Assembly: GCA_900549715.1 (NCBI GenBank)
Contig: URPK01000001.1
Location: 62,001-126,000 of the forward strand
Origin: an uncultured Collinsella sp.
GTDB taxonomy: Bacteria; Actinomycetota; Coriobacteriia; Coriobacteriales; Coriobacteriaceae
Direction: 5' to 3'
Length of the DNA: 64,000 nucleotides
Every line of letters begins with the position of its first letter. Position 1 is the first letter of the stretch. The position numbers and the translations under genes are program-made. The notes under the pieces were generated by a model. It was not told the origin of the DNA. It ran no database searches and saw only the letters and a program-made list of their open reading frames with translations. Shown here one piece after another: positions 56,911-64,000 of this stretch.

Positions 56911-56988
56911 CTTGATGCCGCCTCTTATAATTGGGGCTGATTCTTCTCTGGACCACCACAAAGGTGCCTGCCCCCTTTGTGGTGGTCC
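56911..56988. repeat. Right direct repeat with full GGACCACCACAAAGG hairpin
   Basis: 56911-56970 repeats the 59-base left copy. It adds a 15-bp perfect hairpin, GGACCACCACAAAGG (56950-56964) with CCTTTGTGGTGGTCC (56974-56988). The same hairpin family lies in the mgtA leader at 17569. Confidence 0.8.
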
Positions 56989-57011
56989 GCATGTCATGAG
57001 AGCACTCAGAA

Positions 57012-57044
57012 AATCTTATATATAGAGACTTAGATTTGTGTATA
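57012..57044 (+). promoter_or_regulatory. Shared heat-shock control element, clpB copy
   Basis: AATCTTAT (57012-57019), nine bases, CTTAGATT (57029-57036), then TGTGTATA. It matches the dnaK copy at 48886 in order and spacing and lies about 85 bases before the clpB start. A shared promoter or HspR site is the simplest reading. Confidence 0.55.
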
Positions 57045-57126
57045 AGATCGTACAAAGCTGGCAACAATACTTCTCGAACAACGTGAAGCCGCCCCGTAGG
57101 GCGGCCGCCCCAAGAGAGGTGATTCC

Positions 57127-59754
<2,628 letters not shown>

Positions 59755-59797
59755 ATTTTGGGACCGGCTCTAAAACCGCCCCTCATCGCAAAACGCC

Positions 59798-59834
59798 AAG
59801 GGCGGCGGATCCAATTGGATCCGCCGCCCTTTTT
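59798..59834 (+). terminator. Perfect palindromic terminator after clpB
   Basis: AAGGGCGGCGGATCCAA (59798-59814) pairs with its exact complement (59815-59831), followed by TTTT. It lies 43 bases past the clpB stop. Confidence 0.92.
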
Positions 59835-59886
59835 CGTGCGACAATCGATAATGTTGAACACGATTGCATGGCAAGGAGATATGCAG

Positions 59887-60081
59887 ATGATAGACAAGAA
59901 CAAGACGAATACGCCGGCGATCGATGCCGCGCCCGCCGCACCCAAGCCTGCGCCTAAGCCGGCACCCAAGCCGCGCGACCCCTACATCCGTGCCGAGAAC
60001 GAGGACGACGACGGCTACGATCCCTACAGCGATCGCCGCCCCGAGCGCGAGCCCCTCTTCGAAGCCGACCCCTGGCGTTAA
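59887..60081 (+). CDS. Small acidic, proline-rich protein, 64 aa
   Basis: The start is the second ATG (59887, MIDKNKTNTPAIDAAPAA), because AAGGAG is only two bases from the first ATG at 59881 but eight from this one. The middle is a PKPAPKPAPKP repeat, and the C-terminus is acidic and aromatic (ENEDDDGYDPYSDRRPEREP). It is likely disordered. No domain is recognised, and its job is unknown. It may be transcribed from its own promoter just past the clpB terminator. Confidence 0.65.
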   Translation: MIDKNKTNTPAIDAAPAAPKPAPKPAPKPRDPYIRAENEDDDGYDPYSDRRPEREPLFEADPWR

Positions 60082-60148
60082 GTAGCTCATTTGGGACGGG
60101 GCTCTTTTAGCTACTTGGGCTGCTATGTGAGCCAGCATCTAATAGGAG

Positions 60149-60181
60149 CCGCTAGCCCTGGCCTTTGATGTTCGGCAACAG
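60149..60181. repeat. Left 33-base direct repeat, copy of a neighbour's 3' end
   Basis: This 33-base stretch matches 61678-61710 at about 28 of 33 positions. The latter is the 3' end of the gene at 61681, so read on the minus strand this copy would encode LLPNIKGQG and a stop, against LLPSIKAQD. The two copies bracket the AAA/DUF4143 gene. Confidence 0.7.
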
Positions 60182-60230
60182 AAAAACTTGCTTAGCTACT
60201 AATCAAGTTACACGTAATCTTGCTCTCCTG

Positions 60231-60260
60231 CTAATCAAGAATCGATATAATCTTGATTAG
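60231..60260 (+). promoter_or_regulatory. Palindrome with -10 box upstream of the AAA ATPase
   Basis: CTAATCAAGA (60231-60240) pairs with TCTTGATTAG (60251-60260), with TATAAT (60246-60251) inside. Two further AATCAAG/AATCTTG copies lie at 60200-60222. They look like an operator set for self-regulation. The start codon is 24 bases further on. Confidence 0.6.
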
Positions 60261-60283
60261 CATATAAGCAAGATTGGAGAATC

Positions 60284-61636
60284 ATGGCATTCAACGACTT
60301 GGTGGCCCAGAAAATAAAGGACTTTGAGCAACAAGGAGTTCCACGGGTCTTTGAGCGCGACCTTGATCTGGGAAACCCGCAGGAACCCAAGCGCGACAAC
60401 ATCGTAAATCTGATTGTGGGAGCCCGTCGTTGTGGAAAGACGTATCGCCTGTATCAGGAGATGCAGCGGCTTCAGGGTCAAGGTATCGAGCTTGACCGGA
60501 TGCTTTATTTCAATTTTGAGGATGAGCGCTTGCGTCCGTATGAGCCGTCGCTGCTAGCGGACGTGCTCGATACATTCTATGCGCTATATCCTGCTGCTCG
60601 AACCGAGGGTGCCTACATTTTCTTCGATGAAATCCAGGAAATTCCCGAATGGGGTGCGTTTCTGCGGCGTGTGGTCGATACGGAGAAAGCGACCGTCTAC
60701 GTGACGGGATCTTCTTCTAAGATGCTGTCCTCGGAACTTAAGAGCGAGTTCAGGGGCCGCTCTCTTGTGCGAGAGCTGTTTCCGTTGAGTTTTTCTGAAT
60801 ACGTCCGATATAAGACGGGGAGCGTTCCTGAGCCGGATGCACCCTTTTCATCGAGCGATGCAGCGCTGCTTCGACATCATCTGATCGGATATCTTGAGCG
60901 AGGGGGATTCATCGCGACGCTAGAGCAGACGCCCGCGGACGCGATTCAGCTGCTACAGGAATATGCGTCGCGAACGGTCGCCATGGACGTCGTTGAGCGC
61001 TACGACATCAAGAACCCTCGTTTGGCTTCACTGTTCCTGACGCGGTGTATGGCATCTTCGGCACGAGAGCTGTCAGTGAACAAGGTGTACAACGAGTTCA
61101 AAAGCAGGCAGATACCCGTCAGTCGTAATTCGCTCGGCGACTTACTTGAGTATTACGAGGACGCCTACCTGTTGTTTTCGGTGCCGGAGTTCACGCGCTC
61201 ACTTGCAAATAATGCGCGGTCCGCATCTAAAGTCTACGCTGTCGATCCTGCGATGTTCGGAGCATTCTCTCCCGCATCGGCATTTGATCAGGGCCAGAGG
61301 CTCGAGACTGCGGTGTTCAATGCGCTCAGAAGAAGGGCTCCAGCCGTGCGGTCCGGTTCGGTCTGCCGCCTGCTGATCAAAGAGAAGAATAAAAGCCATG
61401 AGGTGGACTTTGTGGCCGGGGATGCACTTCTCATGCAGGCTTATAGCCTGATTCAGGTGAGTGCGGATATGGCAAGCGAGAAAACGCGCGAGCGCGAAAT
61501 TGCCGCGCTTGATGCCTCGATGGCCCAATTCGATCTTGGTGAGTCGACAATCGTTACCATGGATGAGCAGGCCGATATTCCATGCAAACACGGCGTGGTA
61601 CATGCTGCGCCCGCATGGAAGTGGCTCCTTTCCTAA
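60284..61636 (+). CDS. AAA-family ATPase with DUF4143 domain
   Basis: A 450-residue protein of the common AAA_14/DUF4143 family. Walker A is GARRCGKT (residues 46-53) and Walker B is YIFFDEIQEI (111-120). TGSSSKML is the sensor-like strand, and RSLVRELFPLSFSEY is a family hallmark. The C-terminal DUF4143 domain (from about residue 200) carries a PD-(D/E)XK-like pattern (VDFVAGDALLMQAY). The RBS is GGAGAATC. Its function is not settled. The gene is somewhat AT-rich and bracketed by direct repeats, so it was probably acquired. Confidence 0.9.
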   Translation: MAFNDLVAQKIKDFEQQGVPRVFERDLDLGNPQEPKRDNIVNLIVGARRCGKTYRLYQEMQRLQGQGIELDRMLYFNFEDERLRPYEPSLLADVLDTFYALYPAARTEGAYIFFDEIQEIPEWGAFLRRVVDTEKATVYVTGSSSKMLSSELKSEFRGRSLVRELFPLSFSEYVRYKTGSVPEPDAPFSSSDAALLRHHLIGYLERGGFIATLEQTPADAIQLLQEYASRTVAMDVVERYDIKNPRLASLFLTRCMASSARELSVNKVYNEFKSRQIPVSRNSLGDLLEYYEDAYLLFSVPEFTRSLANNARSASKVYAVDPAMFGAFSPASAFDQGQRLETAVFNALRRRAPAVRSGSVCRLLIKEKNKSHEVDFVAGDALLMQAYSLIQVSADMASEKTREREIAALDASMAQFDLGESTIVTMDEQADIPCKHGVVHAAPAWKWLLS

Positions 61637-61677
61637 TCGTCTATGGATTTGCGAGGCCAGGACTCAGGTGTCATGGT

Positions 61678-61710
61678 CCGCTAGTCCTGGGCTTTGATGC
61701 TCGGCAGGAG
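61678..61710. repeat. Right 33-base direct repeat (genuine gene 3' end)
   Basis: Overlaps the last codons and stop of the gene at 61681. The same unit occurs at 60149-60181 on the far side of the AAA ATPase, as a 3'-end integration would leave it. Confidence 0.7.
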
Positions 61711-63183
61711 AATCTGGGCGAGGTAGTCGGTCTCAAGTTTGGTCGCGGCGTCGGCTTTGCCGTCTTTGCCGACCAGTACGTTCTTGATCTGGCTATACGT
61801 ATAGCGGTTGCCGGTCGTAAGCTCGACAAGCTCAATGGCCGTGTCCATGGGGTGGGTTGACACGGGATTCTGCGTCCGTCCGTTGATGGTCTGGGGCACC
61901 ACGTACGGATAGATGGGGCCGCTGGCGTAGACGGTATAACCGTTGCCTAGGTTGGCCGCACCCAAAACCGTATCGCCCTCATCGGGCGTAAAGCTCTCGC
62001 CCTCGCGCACCGCGACGAGCGTCACAATCGGCGTATCGCTGTCGCCGCCCAGATAGATGCATAGCGTGCTGCCATTTTGCCAAGTCTCGACCTTGCCGTA
62101 CCACTCGACGGGGATATCGAGCTGGTAGAGGTCGGTTGCCTTGTGACGGGCGTCGGCATCACGGGCCGCCTGTGCTTTTTGTGCGCTCACGGCATTGACG
62201 GCGGCGTCGCGCCGTGCGGTTGCCGCCTGCTGGAGCACCTTGGCGGTGGCGGCGGAGCTCGCGCCTCCCTCCTCGGCATATTTGGCGGCGGCATCGATCT
62301 GGTCGTCGGTTACCGTGTCGGCCGAAGGCACCTTGAGCTTAAAGGCGGCCTGGCTGCTTAGGTCCTGTCCGTCGCTCTTGATCGTGACCTGCGCCTTGGT
62401 GGTCGGCACGGTATAGACGGTGCCGTCGGACGCGATGGGGGAGGCGGCAACGGAGAGCGTGTAGTCACCGGGCAGCAGTTTGATGCCACGGCCGTGCTCG
62501 TCAACATAGAGTGTTTCGCTCACAGAGGAGCCGTCAGAATCCTGACCGCTCACCTGTACGGGAATCTTGGAGCCGGTGGAACAGTCGAGTCCCGCGGCAT
62601 GCACGCCAATCTGCACTGACATCATCGTGTGGGCATTGGCGGCGACAGCGGCAGCCTGCTCTTGCTGATATCCGTTCCAGGCTGCGTAGCCTGCGCCGCC
62701 GGCGACGAGCGCGACGGCCACAACGCCGGCAACCATCAGGTTGCGGCGCTTGGGCGACATCTTACGATGACGAACCTCGGCCTCGCGTGTCGAGGGAACG
62801 GACGGTAGGGGAATATCGCCCATGGCGATGGTCTCGTCCACGGCAGGTGCAGAGCCTAAGCCAGGGAGCTCGCGGGTCAGCGAATCTTCGGCCGGTAAGC
62901 CGTCGAGCAGGATGGTTTCCTCGCTCGTGTCGGATTCGGGCTGGTCGTCGGCCTCACATTCGGATTCCTCGTGCCCCGCCTCGTCTTCGGTGGGCGCGGC
63001 GCCATCGTCTTTTGCATCCTGATCATCGGGCTGCGCCTCGATTTCCGGCTCATCCTGCACATCAACGCTCGAATCGTCAAACGCAATCTCATCGAGTGAA
63101 ATTCGGTCTAAGCTCTCCAAGGCCTCAGCGCAAGCTTCTGCATCTTGGGCCGCATCCTCTTGACCCATCGTCTCATCTTTCAT
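61681..63183 (-). CDS. Membrane-anchored protein with acidic N-terminus, 500 aa
   Basis: The start at 63183 (MKDETMGQEDAAQDAEACAE) has GGGGGATAT ahead. The first 145 residues are acidic and probably disordered, in the cytosol (EETILLDGLPAEDS recalls FHA-type or phospho-switch tails). One membrane helix lies at about 149-168. The outside part has an Ig-like domain (PGDYTLSVAASPIASDGTVY), a helical Ala-rich stretch (about 300-345) and a C-terminal domain with DIPVEWYGKVETW. Similar proteins in Actinobacteria are unnamed. The function is unknown; a cell-envelope role is inference. Confidence 0.75.
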   Translation of the reverse strand: MKDETMGQEDAAQDAEACAEALESLDRISLDEIAFDDSSVDVQDEPEIEAQPDDQDAKDDGAAPTEDEAGHEESECEADDQPESDTSEETILLDGLPAEDSLTRELPGLGSAPAVDETIAMGDIPLPSVPSTREAEVRHRKMSPKRRNLMVAGVVAVALVAGGAGYAAWNGYQQEQAAAVAANAHTMMSVQIGVHAAGLDCSTGSKIPVQVSGQDSDGSSVSETLYVDEHGRGIKLLPGDYTLSVAASPIASDGTVYTVPTTKAQVTIKSDGQDLSSQAAFKLKVPSADTVTDDQIDAAAKYAEEGGASSAATAKVLQQAATARRDAAVNAVSAQKAQAARDADARHKATDLYQLDIPVEWYGKVETWQNGSTLCIYLGGDSDTPIVTLVAVREGESFTPDEGDTVLGAANLGNGYTVYASGPIYPYVVPQTINGRTQNPVSTHPMDTAIELVELTTGNRYTYSQIKNVLVGKDGKADAATKLETDYLAQILLPSIKAQD

Positions 63184-63314
63184 ATATCCCCCAAGCTCAA
63201 TATCGGGACAACACTGTACCCAAAAACGGGACCCCATAGAGCCGCCGTATGATTTGAAATCCGATTTTATATATGCGCATGTTTTTGAATAGATGAATAA
63301 GACGCAACGACAAA

Positions 63315-63351
63315 AGCCCCCGGAAAGCGAGTGAAACGCTTTCCGGGGGCT
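63315..63351 (-). terminator. Terminator of the partial membrane protein gene
   Basis: AGCCCCCGGAAAGCG (63315-63329) pairs perfectly with CGCTTTCCGGGGGCT (63337-63351). On the minus strand it is followed by TTTG. It lies 69 bases past the stop at 63420. Confidence 0.85.
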
Positions 63352-63419
63352 CTGCGAGACATTGGATTGAAAAACCTGGCGGGCGGGCCTATGCCCAAGC
63401 GCCAACAGCGACCAACATG

Positions 63420-64000
63420 TTACTCGGCGTGTGCGTAATCCACCTTGGCGCGGCGGGCGGTAGCCTTCTCCCAATCGCTGGTGCCCTCAAAGACATCCTG
63501 CTTGTAGGGGTTGCGGCCGAGCTTCTTGGCACGGTAGGCGACGTAGATGATTGCGGCGACGTTGGCGACCAGTGCGGCGATTGAGACCGCGGTAGCGGCG
63601 CCGGGGTCGAGCGTGGAGTGGGTCACAAAGATGGACTCCTCCTGGAAGAACGGGAACACCTGGGCAAACATGCACCAAATGGCCAGCGTAAAGGCGCGGT
63701 TCTGAATCCAGCCGCCCTTGTTCCAGATAAAGGCGGCGACGGTGGGCGCCAGCAGCAGCGCAAAGCCGCAGAACCAGGAGTGGGTGGGCAGGCAGTTGTA
63801 GGTGTAGCAGAAGTTCCAGATATCGTAGGCGATGATGTAGACCCAGGTCATATCGGGCCACAGCATGTCGGTCTTGTCCTCGGAGGCGTAGACGCTCCAC
63901 CAACCGGTCATGCAGAAGATGTTGATGATACCGGCGATGCCGTTGAACACGTTGTTCCAGCCGGCCAGCTGCGTAGCACCTTCGGAGGTGACCCAAGTGG
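63420..64000 (-). CDS. Partial membrane protein, DUF5692-like (5' end outside window)
   Basis: The frame is open through the right edge of the window, so the true start is missing. The visible C-terminal part (about 193 residues) has five or six hydrophobic segments with many aromatic residues: GIINIFCMTGWWSVY, WVYIIAYDIWNFCYTYNCLP, then HSWFCGFALLLAPTVAAFIW. The tail is polar (AKKLGRNPYKQDVFEGTSDW). It resembles the DUF5692 membrane family. Its role is unknown. A strong terminator follows. Confidence 0.75.
   Translation of the reverse strand, partial: TWVTSEGATQLAGWNNVFNGIAGIINIFCMTGWWSVYASEDKTDMLWPDMTWVYIIAYDIWNFCYTYNCLPTHSWFCGFALLLAPTVAAFIWNKGGWIQNRAFTLAIWCMFAQVFPFFQEESIFVTHSTLDPGAATAVSIAALVANVAAIIYVAYRAKKLGRNPYKQDVFEGTSDWEKATARRAKVDYAHAE

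Overview
The window looks like chromosomal DNA of a gut Coriobacteriia, most likely Collinsella or a close relative (an inference; no search was run). The DNA is GC-rich. The chaperone genes are ordered dnaK-grpE-dnaJ-hspR, with a separate clpB, as in Actinobacteria. There are also PTS components, NiFe-hydrogenase maturation genes, nadABC-niaR, a sortase-type surface protein and many short palindromic intergenic repeats. No tRNA, rRNA, CRISPR array, transposase or prophage was seen.

Layout. 1-3220: a partial pseudokinase-like sensor, a NarL-type histidine kinase and its LuxR-type regulator, overlapping in one operon. 3330-7627 (minus): a lipoprotein, a YdjI-like SPFH protein, a YdjG-like membrane zinc-ribbon protein and another zinc-ribbon protein. 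7976-27000: an accessory carbohydrate region with a DUF1593 protein, an esterase/peptidase, PTS EIIBC, a GH140/DUF4038-like protein, MgtA, pyrE, an RpiR regulator, a GH106-like enzyme with a divergent AraC regulator, a GH1 6-phospho-beta-glucosidase, a PTS IIA and a lipoprotein. EIIBC has no IIA domain and the IIA is a separate gene, so the two probably work together and feed the GH1 enzyme. 27283-33959 (minus): a HAD phosphatase, hypE, hypD, hypC, hypF, NikR and a small His-containing protein. hypA and hypB are not in the window. 34181-37231: thioredoxin, an unknown protein and a LytTR two-component system. 37475-43735: a 2086-aa surface protein ending in LPASG. 44221-48088: nadA, nadB, nadC and niaR, the NAD de novo pathway with its likely repressor. 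48292-53321: ferredoxin and the dnaK operon. 53608-59754: an aconitase-family hydratase, a small membrane protein between direct repeats, and clpB. 59887-64000: a small acidic protein, an AAA/DUF4143 ATPase between direct repeats, a membrane-anchored protein and a partial DUF5692-like membrane protein.

The most novel signals are non-coding. Two copies of a structured element of about 230 bp (18604-18834 and 26811-27050) sit directly after stop codons and share three stems in which base changes are compensated. A 23-codon ORF with a perfect Shine-Dalgarno lies between a good promoter and mgtA and may be a leader peptide. A composite palindrome family occurs four times, and in one copy its interior is inverted. 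A MITE-like element of about 209 bp lies upstream of nadA. The AAA/DUF4143 gene is bracketed by copies of the 3' end of its neighbour. dnaK and clpB share an upstream sequence element. All coordinates and motif matches were read by eye.
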